Assembly (NCBI GenBank): GCA_910588375.1
Contig: CAJUQA010000020.1
Location: forward strand, 1 to 56,121
Length of the DNA: 56,121 nucleotides
Origin: an uncultured Odoribacter sp.
Lineage (GTDB): Bacteria; Bacteroidota; Bacteroidia; Bacteroidales; Marinifilaceae
Direction: 5' to 3'
Shown one piece after another: positions 34,828 to 43,588 of the stretch (position 1 is the first letter of the stretch; each line of letters starts with the position of its first letter). Made by a program: the position numbers and the translations under genes. A model generated the notes under the pieces. The model was given only the letters and a program-made list of their open reading frames with translations. It was not told the origin of the DNA and did not search any database.

Positions 34828-35901
34828 TTATTTATGGGCAGCTTCAAATTCTTTCATGGCTGCAATCAACGCGTTCACGTCTTCCATAGTACAAGCGTTG
34901 TAGGTGGAAGCACGGAAACCACCTACGGAGCGGTGGCCTTTTACGCCGACAATATTTTTTGTCTTGCAGAAATCAATGAATTCTTTTTCCAATGATTCGT
35001 ATCCTTCTCTCAACAGGAAGGGGATATTCATCCGGGAGCGGGAACCTTCTTTCACCACCGGACGGAACATTTTGCTGCTTTCCAATTCTTTGTAGATGGC
35101 ATCCGCACGTTCAATAGCCCGTTTTTCCATTTCTTTCACGCCACCCATCTCTTTTACCCATTTCAGTGTTTCTTTTACACCGAAAATATTCACGCAGGGA
35201 GGTGTGTTATACATAGAGCCTTTGTCTACGTGGGTCTGGTATTTCAACATGGTCGGGATGGGTCTGTCAGCAACGACCTGTTTCAAAAATTCGTCTTTAA
35301 TGATAACGAAGGTCACACCGGCAGGTCCGAGGTTCTTCTGACATCCGCCATAAATCATAGCATATTTGGAAACATCCACCGGACGGCTGCAAATATCGGA
35401 AGACATATCCGCAATCAAGGGCACCGGAGACTCCAGGTCTTTGAATATTTCCGTTCCCCGGATGGTATTGTTGGAGGTGATGTGCATGTAGTCCACATCA
35501 GCGGGGATGGTAAATTCCGGATAGTAAGTAAATCCGTCAGCTTCTGAAGATGCCACCAGCTGTACTTCACCCCACAGTTTGGCTTCTTTGATAGCGGCCG
35601 TAGACCATGTTCCGGTGTTCACATAACCGGCTTTCTTTTTCAGGAAGTTGTAAGGGATCATGCAGAATTGCATGCTGGCACCACCGCCCAAGAACAAAAC
35701 ATGATAGCCTTCCGGAATGCTCAGTACTTCTTTAAAGAGGGCCACAGCTTCATCATAGACTGCCTGAAAATCCGCAGAACGGTGAGACACTTCCATAATA
35801 GACTGGCCGGTATTGCCGAATTCCAGCACGGCTGCAGCCGTATTTTTTAACGTTGAATCAGGTAATTTGCAAGGACCTGCGTTGAAAATATGTTTTCTCA
35901 T
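34828..35901 (-). CDS. serC: Phosphoserine aminotransferase
   Basis: PLP enzyme of 357 residues converting 3-phosphohydroxypyruvate to phosphoserine. It starts with the classic HIFNAGPCKLPDSTLKN, has FLGGGASMQFCMIPYN at the cofactor phosphate site, and carries the PLP lysine in YGGCQKNLGPAGVTFV. RSRMNIPFLL and the near C-terminal VGGFRASTYNACTMEDV bind the substrate phosphate. The frame begins at 35928, but the ATG at 35901 gives the usual N-terminus. It is the first gene of serC-serA-DUF1015. No clear promoter of the TAnnTTTG type was seen in its 130-bp upstream gap. Confidence 0.96.
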   Translation of the reverse strand: MRKHIFNAGPCKLPDSTLKNTAAAVLEFGNTGQSIMEVSHRSADFQAVYDEAVALFKEVLSIPEGYHVLFLGGGASMQFCMIPYNFLKKKAGYVNTGTWSTAAIKEAKLWGEVQLVASSEADGFTYYPEFTIPADVDYMHITSNNTIRGTEIFKDLESPVPLIADMSSDICSRPVDVSKYAMIYGGCQKNLGPAGVTFVIIKDEFLKQVVADRPIPTMLKYQTHVDKGSMYNTPPCVNIFGVKETLKWVKEMGGVKEMEKRAIERADAIYKELESSKMFRPVVKEGSRSRMNIPFLLREGYESLEKEFIDFCKTKNIVGVKGHRSVGGFRASTYNACTMEDVNALIAAMKEFEAAHK

Positions 35902-36034
35902 AGTTTTAAGATTAAATGTGAGTATCAATTATTTTCTCGAAAACATTACAAATATGTAATTTTTTCTCTATAAAAACCTCCTTTTGAGAAGATTTTATTC
36001 TATTTTGGTTTAAAATTTTAAGTACCTTCCGGAA

Positions 36035-37132
36035 TTAAAAGAAAGGCATTTTCACGATTTTTGCTTTAAGCGCTTTATTTCTCACCCGTATATATATAGG
36101 TGTATCTAATTTTTGGAATCCGCTTTTCACGTAGCCCGTACCGATGGATTTTCCGGTCAACGGAGAAACGGTCCCGGAGCATACGACACCGATCTGATTG
36201 CCTTCCGCATCTTCAATGGGATACCCCTGACGCGCAATCCCCTTGTCTTCTACGACAAATCCTTTCAAATAGCGGGACGGTTTTTCTTCTTTCAGTTTTT
36301 CATGATATGCCCGATTGATGAAATCATTGCCCGGTACGAATTTGGTAATCCATCCCAAACCGGCTTCAATCGGCGAATGGTCGTCGTCAATTTCATGACC
36401 ATACAGACAGAATCCGGCTTCCAAACGCAAAGTATCACGTGCCCCCAGACCAATAGGCTGTATGCCGAATTCTTTCCCTGCTTCAAACACGGCGTTCCAG
36501 AGTTTGTCCGCATCTTTGTTATAGGCATATACCTCACACCCACCGGAACCGGTATACCCCGTTGTAGAGAAAATCACTTTATCTATACCGGCAAAAGGTA
36601 TTTCTTGAAAGGTGTAGTATTCCATATCGGTCACGTTGTCCGCAGTCAGTTTCTGCATGGCTTTTAAAGCCAGAGGTCCCTGTATCGCCAACTGGCAGAT
36701 ATTGTCCGAGGCGTTTTCAAGTTCCACGCCAGGTTTCATCCCCAACTGTTCGCCGTATTTCACCACCCAGTTCCAGTCTTTTTCGATGTTTGCGGCATTC
36801 ACGACCAACAAATATTTTTCTGCACTGAAACGATATACCAGCAAGTCGTCCACAATTCCTCCCGTTTCGTTCGGGAAACAACTGTATTGTACTTTACCGT
36901 CCACCAAAGCGGCCACGTCGTTGGAGGTGAGTTTCTGTACCAATTCAAAAGCTTTCGGGCCTTTGATCCAAAATTCGCCCATGTGGGAGACATCAAAAAC
37001 GCCGGCTTTCTCACGGACAACCATGTGTTCGTCCTTGATTCCCGTATATTCAATCGGCATATTATACCCGGCAAAAGGAGCCATGCGAGCCCCCAGGGCC
37101 TCATGAAAATGTGTAAATGGTGTTGTTTTCAT
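36035..37132 (-). CDS. gcvT: Aminomethyltransferase, glycine cleavage T protein
   Basis: T protein of the glycine cleavage system (365 residues), which transfers the methylene group of glycine to tetrahydrofolate. Folate-binding and fold landmarks are PFAGYNMPIEYTGIKDEH, GVFDVSHMGEFWIKG, VQYSCFPNETGGIVDDLLVY, STTGYTGSGGCEVYA, GLGARDTLRLEAGFCLYGHE and TSLTGKSIGTGYV-like sequence near the end. The frame is open to 37177; the ATG at 37132 (MKTTPFTHFHEALG) is the family start. The other system genes (gcvP, gcvH, lpd) are not in the window. Its position beside the serine operon fits one-carbon metabolism. Confidence 0.96.
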   Translation of the reverse strand: MKTTPFTHFHEALGARMAPFAGYNMPIEYTGIKDEHMVVREKAGVFDVSHMGEFWIKGPKAFELVQKLTSNDVAALVDGKVQYSCFPNETGGIVDDLLVYRFSAEKYLLVVNAANIEKDWNWVVKYGEQLGMKPGVELENASDNICQLAIQGPLALKAMQKLTADNVTDMEYYTFQEIPFAGIDKVIFSTTGYTGSGGCEVYAYNKDADKLWNAVFEAGKEFGIQPIGLGARDTLRLEAGFCLYGHEIDDDHSPIEAGLGWITKFVPGNDFINRAYHEKLKEEKPSRYLKGFVVEDKGIARQGYPIEDAEGNQIGVVCSGTVSPLTGKSIGTGYVKSGFQKLDTPIYIRVRNKALKAKIVKMPFF

Positions 37133-37544
37133 CTTTATATTTTTAACGATAATATCAAAATCGCCGCAAAAGTGCAAACGTTAGCAAAATCAAGCCTTTT
37201 TAAAGGGATTTCCACGCCTCCGTTTAGCAGTTCAACAAAGATATAATTTTTATTTTATACTTAAGACACTAATTCCCAAACAAATTTTACACATTTTCGC
37301 CTTTCCCTGTTTTCTCTATTTACCGGGTTATTTTTCTACCCGGACTCAGAATTTCATCGTAATATAATTAACCGCCTCCGAAGAAAAACATTATAATTAT
37401 TTGATTCATTACTATTTATAAAACGGATTTTGATTTTTAAGTATTTTATTATACCTTTATGGTTGTTAAAAATTCAGCATAAGCAAGCAATGTTTTGCCT
37501 CTTGTTTACTGCTAATAACCAAATTAACTAAACTGAAACAAAAC
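37133..37544. other. Gene-free region between gcvT and the STAS gene
   Basis: About 410 AT-rich bases with divergent genes on each side. No ORF, and no box exactly matching TAnnTTTG for either gene. A short GC hairpin (CCGGGT...ACCCGG, 37323-37343) is the only structure I noticed. Confidence 0.6.
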
Positions 37545-37895
37545 ATGATTATCAAACTAACTGAAAAAGATGGTATCAAGATCGCTCAATTTGCGAATCT
37601 TTCCAGATTTACTCTGGCTATTACCGAAGATGTAAAATCGGAACTCAAGCCGAAGTTAAGCACTTCCGGTATCAAAATGATTTTTGATTTGGAAGGAATT
37701 GAATTTATTGACAGCAGCGGTATCGGCTGTATAATTTCTTTGGTAAAAACAGCGAAAAGCAATGGCTCTGCCATTAAACTCTGCAATCTGTCCAAGGAAG
37801 TGAAAAGTATTTTCGATTTATTGCATTTACCCATGATTCTGGACATTTGTCCCGACCAGGAATATTGCATTGAGAATTTTAAAAAGCTGAACTAA
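37545..37895 (+). CDS. STAS domain anti-sigma factor antagonist-like protein
   Basis: Small cytoplasmic protein of 116 residues made of a single STAS domain. The SpoIIAA-type phosphorylation loop is intact: FIDSSGIGCII, with the serines at about residues 57-58. Such proteins work in partner-switching pathways with a serine kinase/anti-sigma factor and a PP2C phosphatase. Neither partner is encoded nearby. The gene stands alone between a 410-bp gap and a shared terminator. The target is unknown; in Bacteroidetes, where sigma-B-type pathways are rare, it may control an enzyme or transport process instead. Confidence 0.85.
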   Translation: MIIKLTEKDGIKIAQFANLSRFTLAITEDVKSELKPKLSTSGIKMIFDLEGIEFIDSSGIGCIISLVKTAKSNGSAIKLCNLSKEVKSIFDLLHLPMILDICPDQEYCIENFKKLN

Positions 37896-37912
37896 ACAGT
37901 GTCGATTCCATA

Positions 37913-37945
37913 AAAATAGCGGGAAAGCAATTTTCCCGCTATTTT
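37913..37945. terminator. Bidirectional terminator between the STAS gene and arcB
   Basis: Perfect 14-bp stem (37913-37926 with 37932-37945), 5-nt loop, A and T runs on both sides. Confidence 0.88.
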
Positions 37946-37954
37946 GGTTTATCA

Positions 37955-38956
37955 TCAGCAACCCAACGTGGCCACCATAATTGCCTTTATCGTATGCATC
38001 CGGTTTTCGGCCTCATCAAAGACAATCGAATTCGGAGATTCAAACACGTCTTCCGTCACTTCCAATGCATCTAATCCGAATTGTTTATAGACATCTCTCC
38101 CGACTGCGGTTTCCAGATTATGGAAAGCCGGCAGGCAATGCATAAATTTACAATTTTTCTTACCTGTCAGTTCCATCACTTTTTTATTCACCTGGTAAGG
38201 CAATAATAATTCTATTCTTTCTTTCCATACTTCCTGGGGTTCACCCATGGACACCCATACGTCGGTATATATGAAATCACATCCTTTCACGCCTTCCTCT
38301 ACGTTATCCGTCACAGTCACTTTAGCCCCTGTAACAGCGGCTATTTCCCGGCAAGTCTTTACCAATTCCGGATCGGGCTGCAATCCTTTGGGAGCAACGA
38401 TGCGTACATCCATTCCCATCTTTGCCCCTCCGACCATCAGAGAGTTACCCATGTTGTATCTGGCATCTCCCATATAGGCATAAGTCACCTGATTCAAGGG
38501 TTTGTCCACATGTTCCGTCATCGTCAGGAAGTCGGCCAGGATTTGGGTCGGATGAAATTCATTGGTCAGTCCGTTCCATACCGGTACACCGGCATATTCT
38601 GCCAATTCTTCCACTATCTCCTGAGCAAACCCCCGGTATTCTATCCCGTCAAACATTCTGCCCAATACCCGTGCGGTATCTTTCATGGATTCCTTTTTGC
38701 CTATTTGCGAACCGGAAGGTCCCAGATAGGTGACATGGGCTCCCTGGTCATGAGCGGCCACTTCAAAAGAACAGCGCGTCCGGGTAGAATCTTTCTCGAA
38801 AATCAACGCTATGTTCTTCCCTTTCAAGCGGGGTTGTTCCGTACCGGCATATTTCGCTTTTTTTAATTCAGCCGCCAGGTCAAGCAAATATTTTATCTCT
38901 CTGGGGGTGAAGTCCAACAACTTCAAAAAATTTCTGTTTTTCAAATTAAAAGCCAT
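37955..38956 (-). CDS. arcB: Ornithine carbamoyltransferase, probably catabolic
   Basis: Transfers carbamoyl between ornithine and carbamoyl phosphate. The 333-residue chain has the carbamoyl-phosphate loop STRTRCSFEVA (near residue 57), the ornithine-site region MKFMHCLPAF and the family segment SMGEPQEVWKERIELLLPYQ. Bacteroidales usually make arginine with a succinylornithine variant, and the next gene upstream is carbamate kinase, so the ATP-yielding catabolic role (citrulline to ornithine plus carbamoyl phosphate) is favoured. Arginine deiminase itself is not in the window. It lies 94 nt downstream of arcC and has its own candidate -7 boxes, so it may be transcribed separately. Confidence 0.92.
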   Translation of the reverse strand: MAFNLKNRNFLKLLDFTPREIKYLLDLAAELKKAKYAGTEQPRLKGKNIALIFEKDSTRTRCSFEVAAHDQGAHVTYLGPSGSQIGKKESMKDTARVLGRMFDGIEYRGFAQEIVEELAEYAGVPVWNGLTNEFHPTQILADFLTMTEHVDKPLNQVTYAYMGDARYNMGNSLMVGGAKMGMDVRIVAPKGLQPDPELVKTCREIAAVTGAKVTVTDNVEEGVKGCDFIYTDVWVSMGEPQEVWKERIELLLPYQVNKKVMELTGKKNCKFMHCLPAFHNLETAVGRDVYKQFGLDALEVTEDVFESPNSIVFDEAENRMHTIKAIMVATLGC

Positions 38957-38997
38957 ATCTCTTTGTATTTAAGTTGTAAATTCCGAATAAAATTTCA

Positions 38998-39019
38998 CAA
39001 AGGTACTGTTACAAATATA
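38998..39019 (-). promoter_or_regulatory. Candidate -7 boxes upstream of arcB
   Basis: Minus-strand TACCTTTG (39005-38998) and TATATTTG (39019-39012) match TAnnTTTG. The first would start transcription near 38991, 35 nt before the arcB start codon. Confidence 0.4.
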
Positions 39020-39050
39020 TATAATTTTGAGCACATGAGCCATCTCCATG

Positions 39051-40010
39051 TCAATCGTATTCCATGGTAATTTTTGACCCATACCTCCGGTCTTCCAGTT
39101 TCGTCGCTTCTGTAATCACGGATTTTTGCCCTCCGTTTTTCACAAAATGAAGACAGGCACGGATTTTCGGAGCCATGCTTCCTTCGCCGAAAGTTCCCGC
39201 CTCGAGATATTTCATCGTATCCGCATAGTCCAGAAATTCCAATTTTTCCTGGGTAGGTTTCCGATAGTCCTTATAAATATAAGGAACATCCGTAAGGATG
39301 TACAACTCATCGGCTTTCACCCTCACGCCTATCATGGCCGATGCCAGGTCTTTGTCTATCACGCCCTCAATGGGCTGCAACATGCCTTCCGAGTCTATAT
39401 ACACAGGGATTCCGCCACCTCCGCCGGTGATTACGATACTCCCCGCACGTGCCATCCGCTCCACCAATGCCGCATTTTTAAAATCTATCGGAGCCGGGGA
39501 AGGGACCACCCGTCTCCAGCCTCCTTCCACTTTTATCTCTTCTTTGAATATCCAGCCGTGTTCGGCTGCCAATTTATCGGCTTCTTCCTTGTTATATATT
39601 TTTCCGACACGCTTGGTCGGATTCTGCAGGGCAGGATCATGCTGGTCGACGACTACCTGGGAAATCATTGAAACCACATGCCGGGAGAGATTGTGTTCTC
39701 TGAGGATGTTCCGCAAATTCCGCTCTATCATATACCCTATCTGCCCCTGGGAATAGGCTACACACATGTCCAAGGTCATCGGCGGCAAACCATACATTTT
39801 CACTCCGGCATCATCACTCATCAAGATGTTTCCGACCTGGGGGCCGTTGCCATGGGTAATAATCAGATTATAACCGTCCCGTATCAGATACACCAAATTT
39901 TCCAAGGTCTCCCGTATATTCTGATTTTGTTCCGCAACCGTACCCTTTTGATTGCCCCGTAGAATAGCATTTCCACCCAAGGCCACAACTGCTAATTTTT
40001 TTTCCATCAT
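39051..40010 (-). CDS. arcC: Carbamate kinase
   Basis: Makes ATP from carbamoyl phosphate at the end of the arginine deiminase pathway; 319 residues. Family landmarks: VVALGGNAILRGNQKG at the N-terminus, IITHGNGPQVGNIL, GWRRVVPSPAPIDF, VITGGGGGIPVYI, KDLASAMIGVRVKADELYIL and GSMAPKIRACLHFVKNGG. Either of two adjacent ATG codons could start it. It is transcribed before arcB on the same strand. A candidate -7 box lies 34-41 bp upstream. Confidence 0.95.
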   Translation of the reverse strand: MMEKKLAVVALGGNAILRGNQKGTVAEQNQNIRETLENLVYLIRDGYNLIITHGNGPQVGNILMSDDAGVKMYGLPPMTLDMCVAYSQGQIGYMIERNLRNILREHNLSRHVVSMISQVVVDQHDPALQNPTKRVGKIYNKEEADKLAAEHGWIFKEEIKVEGGWRRVVPSPAPIDFKNAALVERMARAGSIVITGGGGGIPVYIDSEGMLQPIEGVIDKDLASAMIGVRVKADELYILTDVPYIYKDYRKPTQEKLEFLDYADTMKYLEAGTFGEGSMAPKIRACLHFVKNGGQKSVITEATKLEDRRYGSKITMEYD

Positions 40011-40043
40011 TTCAGTTAACTTTCTTTTGTGAAGGTTTATCTA

Positions 40044-40051
40044 CAAATTTA
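40044..40051 (-). promoter_or_regulatory. Candidate -7 box of arcC
   Basis: Minus-strand TAAATTTG matches TAnnTTTG. Predicted start near 40037, 27 nt before the arcC ATG. Confidence 0.42.
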
Positions 40052-40191
40052 AAAAATTTAAACCTCTAAAAAAAGAGGAAAAAACAAATTCATTGTTTTA
40101 TAAAACGTTATATCATAGATATTTGTATAATTATTCCCTCCGTTTTTATAAATATGCGGCGTATTTCTTATTTTTTTCCTAATTTTGTAGC

Positions 40192-40500
40192 ATGTTCAAT
40201 GGACGTTCATCTAAGTTTCGGGAAATCATAAGAAAGTTTACCAACAAATACACATTGGTGGGTTTACTTTTTTTAGTGTGGATTTCTTTTTTCGACAAGA
40301 ACAGTTTTGTCGAAAAGGCACAGTTACGCAACAAAATCAGCACACTCTCGAAAGAAAAAACGTATTACCAGCAAAAAATTGAGGAAGATAACCGGAAAAT
40401 GAAAGAATTGCTCAGTAACCGGGATAATTTAGAGAAATTTGCCAGAGAACAGTATCTGATGAAAAAAAAGGATGAGGACATCTTTATTATTGTAGAGTAG
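40192..40500 (+). CDS. Septum formation initiator, FtsB/DivIC family
   Basis: Small bitopic cell-division protein of 102 residues. A cytoplasmic basic N-terminus (about 1-20) leads to one membrane helix (LVGLLFLVWISFF, about 22-36), then a periplasmic coiled coil (about 42-75, LRNKISTLSKEKTYYQQKIE). It ends with the typical LEKFAREQYLMKKKDEDIFIIVE. FtsB binds FtsL and FtsQ to activate septal peptidoglycan synthesis. A TAATTTTG box (40180-40187) lies only 4 bp before the ATG, too close for a normal leader. Its stop codon overlaps the GTG of ruvX by one base. Confidence 0.88.
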   Translation: MFNGRSSKFREIIRKFTNKYTLVGLLFLVWISFFDKNSFVEKAQLRNKISTLSKEKTYYQQKIEEDNRKMKELLSNRDNLEKFAREQYLMKKKDEDIFIIVE

Positions 40501-40931
40501 TGGGAAGAATTCTGGCCATCGATTACGGGAAAAAACGGATTGGTATTGCTGTGACAGACACACAGCGCATTATCGCCAACGGTCTGAAAACAATCGGCCC
40601 TCATGAGGTATTCCCCTTCCTCCAACAATATCTACAGACGGAAAAAGTGGATCTTTTTGTTGTAGGCCATCCTAAACAGATGAACAATGAAGAGTCGGAG
40701 AGCATGAGGTATATAAAACCATTTCTCACCGCGTTGAAAAAAAAATTTCCGGATATTCCGGTTGAGATGTACGACGAACGTTTCACTTCCGTCCTGGCCC
40801 ACCGGGCTCTGCTCGAAGGAGGTGCTAAAAAGAAAACTCGGCAGGACAAAGCCCTTATAGACACGATGAGTGCGACGATTATTCTGACCTCTTATCTTTC
40901 GAGCAAACAATATACAAGCAATAATCAATAA
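40500..40931 (+). CDS. ruvX: Putative pre-16S rRNA nuclease / Holliday junction resolvase-like RuvX (YqgF)
   Basis: RNase H-fold nuclease of 143 residues, the usual family length. The active-site acids are in ILAIDYGKKRIGIAVTD (N-terminus), VVGHPKQMNNEES and YDERFTSVLAHRALLEGG; the C-terminus holds the last acid in DKALIDTMSATIIL. Start is a GTG that overlaps the ftsB stop (TAGTG), which implies coupled translation. The peptide deformylase gene follows after 17 nt, a gene pair commonly kept in Bacteroidetes. The role may be maturation of the 16S rRNA 5' end. Confidence 0.93.
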   Translation: MGRILAIDYGKKRIGIAVTDTQRIIANGLKTIGPHEVFPFLQQYLQTEKVDLFVVGHPKQMNNEESESMRYIKPFLTALKKKFPDIPVEMYDERFTSVLAHRALLEGGAKKKTRQDKALIDTMSATIILTSYLSSKQYTSNNQ

Positions 40932-40948
40932 TACTAAAATAACTACAT

Positions 40949-41503
40949 ATGCTGTTACCTATTGTTGTTTATGGTCATCCGGTACTCAGGAAAATAGCCG
41001 AGGATATTCCGGCCGACTTTCCCGATCTGGATAAATTTCTGAAAGATATGTTCCAAACCATGGACGAAGCGGATGGTGTCGGACTGGCCGCCCCGCAGGT
41101 AGGCAAAAGCATCCGGGTCTTTGTCGTTGACGGCAATGCTTTTGCAGAGGCGGATCCGGAATGTGCCGGATTCCGGAAAGCTTTCATTAATGCCCACATT
41201 ATTGAGCGAAGCGGTGAGGAAATCAGCCGCAATGAGGGCTGCCTGAGCATTCCCGGCATTCACGAAGATATGAAACGGAAAGACAAAATCCGGATTGCCT
41301 ACCGAGATGAAAACGGAAAAGAACACGAGGAAGAATACGAAGGTATCAAAGCCTGGATTATCCAGCATGAATACGACCACCTGGAAGGTATTCTTTTCAC
41401 CGACCATCTTTCTACCCTAAAAAAACGACTTCTCCGTAATAAGCTTAATAATATCAGCTTGGGAAAATTCAAAGCCACCTACCGGGTGATTTTGCCTAAA
41501 TAA
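40949..41503 (+). CDS. def: Peptide deformylase
   Basis: Metalloenzyme of 184 residues that removes the formyl group from nascent proteins. All three signature motifs are present: DGVGLAAPQVG (motif 1), NEGCLSIPGI (motif 2, with the metal-binding Cys) and IQHEYDHLEG (motif 3, HExxH). The N-terminus begins at once with LPIVVYGHPVLRKIAEDI, supporting the ATG at 40949. It ends the ftsB-ruvX-def unit, which a strong hairpin closes. Confidence 0.97.
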   Translation: MLLPIVVYGHPVLRKIAEDIPADFPDLDKFLKDMFQTMDEADGVGLAAPQVGKSIRVFVVDGNAFAEADPECAGFRKAFINAHIIERSGEEISRNEGCLSIPGIHEDMKRKDKIRIAYRDENGKEHEEEYEGIKAWIIQHEYDHLEGILFTDHLSTLKKRLLRNKLNNISLGKFKATYRVILPK

Positions 41504-41506
41504 AAG

Positions 41507-41539
41507 AAAAGCAGGGCCTGTAGCCCTGCTTTTTTTATC
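41507..41539 (+). terminator. Terminator after def
   Basis: Perfect 11-bp stem (41507-41517 with 41523-41533), 5-nt loop, followed by a T run. It separates def from the broken comEC gene. Confidence 0.88.
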
Positions 41540-41586
41540 GATATTTCATAAAAATATCGTAACTTGTTTAGGTAAAATCACAACGT

Positions 41587-43535
41587 ATGGTGTAGCTGTT
41601 TTCAATCACAAAGTCCCTTTTCTTCTTCCGCTGTGCTGTTGGGCAGGAGGAATCCTTTGTTCCGGAATAAATGTCCCGGATTCTTTTCTGTGGGGGTGTT
41701 ATTTGCTCTGCAGCTTGTTATTTGTTCTCCCCCATATGCGCCAAACCGCGTCTTTACTTCTTTTTCCGTGTTTATTTTTATGCAGTGTCCGCGCAAGCCG
41801 CTCCATTCCTGTGTGCATTCCCAAGCATCCTATCTGTTTCTCTTGTAGGTATGAAGAGAAACTATCGCACCATTCCCACCTCATTTCCGCAAACAAACAT
41901 TCTTTCTGTTTAGAATCTTCCCGTATCTTTTCTCCGGGAGATTCGCTGCAATTTGAGGCCAAGTTCTCAGAAATTCCCCTCCGCAACCACTCCGGTCTTT
42001 TCAACTACAACCGTTATCTGAAACAAAAAGGCATGTGTGCCCGGGTACAAGCCATAGATTCCATCCGGATTTCCGGCCATGCCAATACTCCCCGTTTCTA
42101 TTTGTACCGGCTCAGAAACAAACTTATCCAGAAAGCGGACCGAATTTTTAAGGATTCCCTTTCCTCCGCATTGATAAAAGCATTGTGCTTAGGATATAAG
42201 GAAGAACTTTCGGCTTCCACCCGCGACTTATTTTCCGAGACAGGCACCATGCATTTGCTGGCGGTTTCCGGCTTACACACCGGCGCCGTATGGCTACTCC
42301 TGACTTATTTGTTCAAAATGGCGGGATTTAAAGGGAAAAAATCGCAATTGTTTCTCCTGCCTATTTTATGGACATATGCCTGCATTACGGGATTGTCTCC
42401 TTCCGTTGTCCGGGCGGCTTACATCTTAACTTTCATCACTCTCAGCCATGCCCTCAACAGAGATTATAACGCCTTCAACGCAATTGCCGCCTCCGCCCTG
42501 TTCGCCCTCATCGTTACTCCCGGCGCTCTTTATTCCGTAGGTATGCAAATGTCTTACGCCGCTTATTCCGGCATCATCGGGATAGCTCCTCTTCTGAAAA
42601 GACTGGTTCCTTCTTTTCCCCGTTTATCCGTACCAATATGTGTCACTCTATCTGCACAATTAGCCACATTCCCTCTATCCGCCTATTATTTTCACGCTAT
42701 CAGTCTGAATAGCTTTCTTGTCAATCTGATTGCGATTCCATTAACTACGTTATTGTTATATTCCGGAATTTTTGCTTTGTCTCTGCCTTCCCACATCAGT
42801 TGTTTCTTTACGCATCCCATAGAATTTCTGTGTAAAACCTTAACCTCATCCCTTAACGCTTTCAACACAATAAATGTCCAGGCCAATCATTTGTATCCCA
42901 CGGAAATCCATCTCCTGCTTTTATACTGCCTGTTATTTCTCATCTGCTTTTATCTCCGGTCACGCAAAAGAAACAACCTGTCCCTGATTGTGCTGTTTAT
43001 ATCTATCCTCGGCGGCTACTCCTGTCTGCACAATTACCTCCTGCGGAAAAAACAAGAGGTCGTTATTTTCCACTCATACCCCCATAGCTGCATTTTATTA
43101 AAGCAAAACGGATATGGATTCCTGTTAAAAAATACGCAGTCTCCCCTTCCTGATGAGAAAATAAAATCTTATATTCAAAAAAACAAGCTTCAACTTGTGC
43201 CAGCCTTTCATGGTTTCCTTCACTCACAGCTATATTACGACGGCAAACAATTGAATTTTCCCGATGATACAATCAGCCTCATCAATCAGTCGCCCATTCG
43301 GGCGAAAGAAGGTATCTGAATTATTACAAACAATGTATATCCTCCGGCTCTGCCGACTTTCCCCTCCTCCACACCCCGTTTAATCATTGTGGATGCTTCC
43401 TGTCACCACCATTGCATACGACAATGGGAAAACCTTTGCCGCAAACTCCGGATTCCGCTCCGGACAACCCGACAAGAAGGAAATATCCACCTCGCTCCGC
43501 ACGTCAAAAAAAGGCGAAACAAAATGCAGAAATGA
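41587..43535 (+). pseudogene. comEC: Broken comEC/rec2 competence channel gene
   Basis: Relic or interrupted gene for the inner-membrane DNA uptake channel. The main open frame (41703-43319, 538 codons) carries the OB-fold region (SPGDSLQFEAKFSEIP, FNYNRYLKQKGMCARVQA) and the Competence domain (LAVSGLHTGAVWLLLTYLF, GLSPSVVRAAYILTFITLSH, MQMSYAAYSGIIGIAPLLKR). Two faults stand out. The TGA at 43317-43319 is in frame, and 71 further codons of homologous-looking C-terminus follow without a stop until 43535 (PRLIIVDASCHHHCIRQWE). At the 5' end the frame continues upstream through PFLLPLCCWAGGILC, yet has no ATG, GTG or TTG there; the only nearby ATG (41587) is in another frame and meets TAG after one codon. 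The full span, about 649 codons, equals a normal ComEC. A sequencing error at the TGA cannot be ruled out. Confidence 0.78.
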
Positions 43536-43548
43536 GCTACATTTAGCT

Positions 43549-43556
43549 TAACTTTG
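43549..43556 (+). promoter_or_regulatory. Candidate -7 box of trkA
   Basis: TAACTTTG matches TAnnTTTG, just after the comEC relic. Predicted start near 43563, about 26 nt before the trkA ATG. Confidence 0.48.
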
Positions 43557-43588
43557 TTGCCTCAACAGAGAAATAAAACCGATTATTC

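Noticed and set aside
40180..40187. TAATTTTG as the promoter of ftsB
   Set aside because: It ends 4 bp before the ATG, so the transcript would start at or inside the start codon; possible only if leaderless.
41633..41913. Overlapping ORFs in two other frames at the start of comEC, first read as signs of several frameshifts
   Set aside because: The main comEC frame itself continues upstream with a convincing first membrane segment, so only one frame break near the start codon is needed.
43317..43319. TGA in comEC as a selenocysteine codon
   Set aside because: No known selenocysteine position in this family, and I saw no convincing hairpin just downstream; a nonsense change is simpler.
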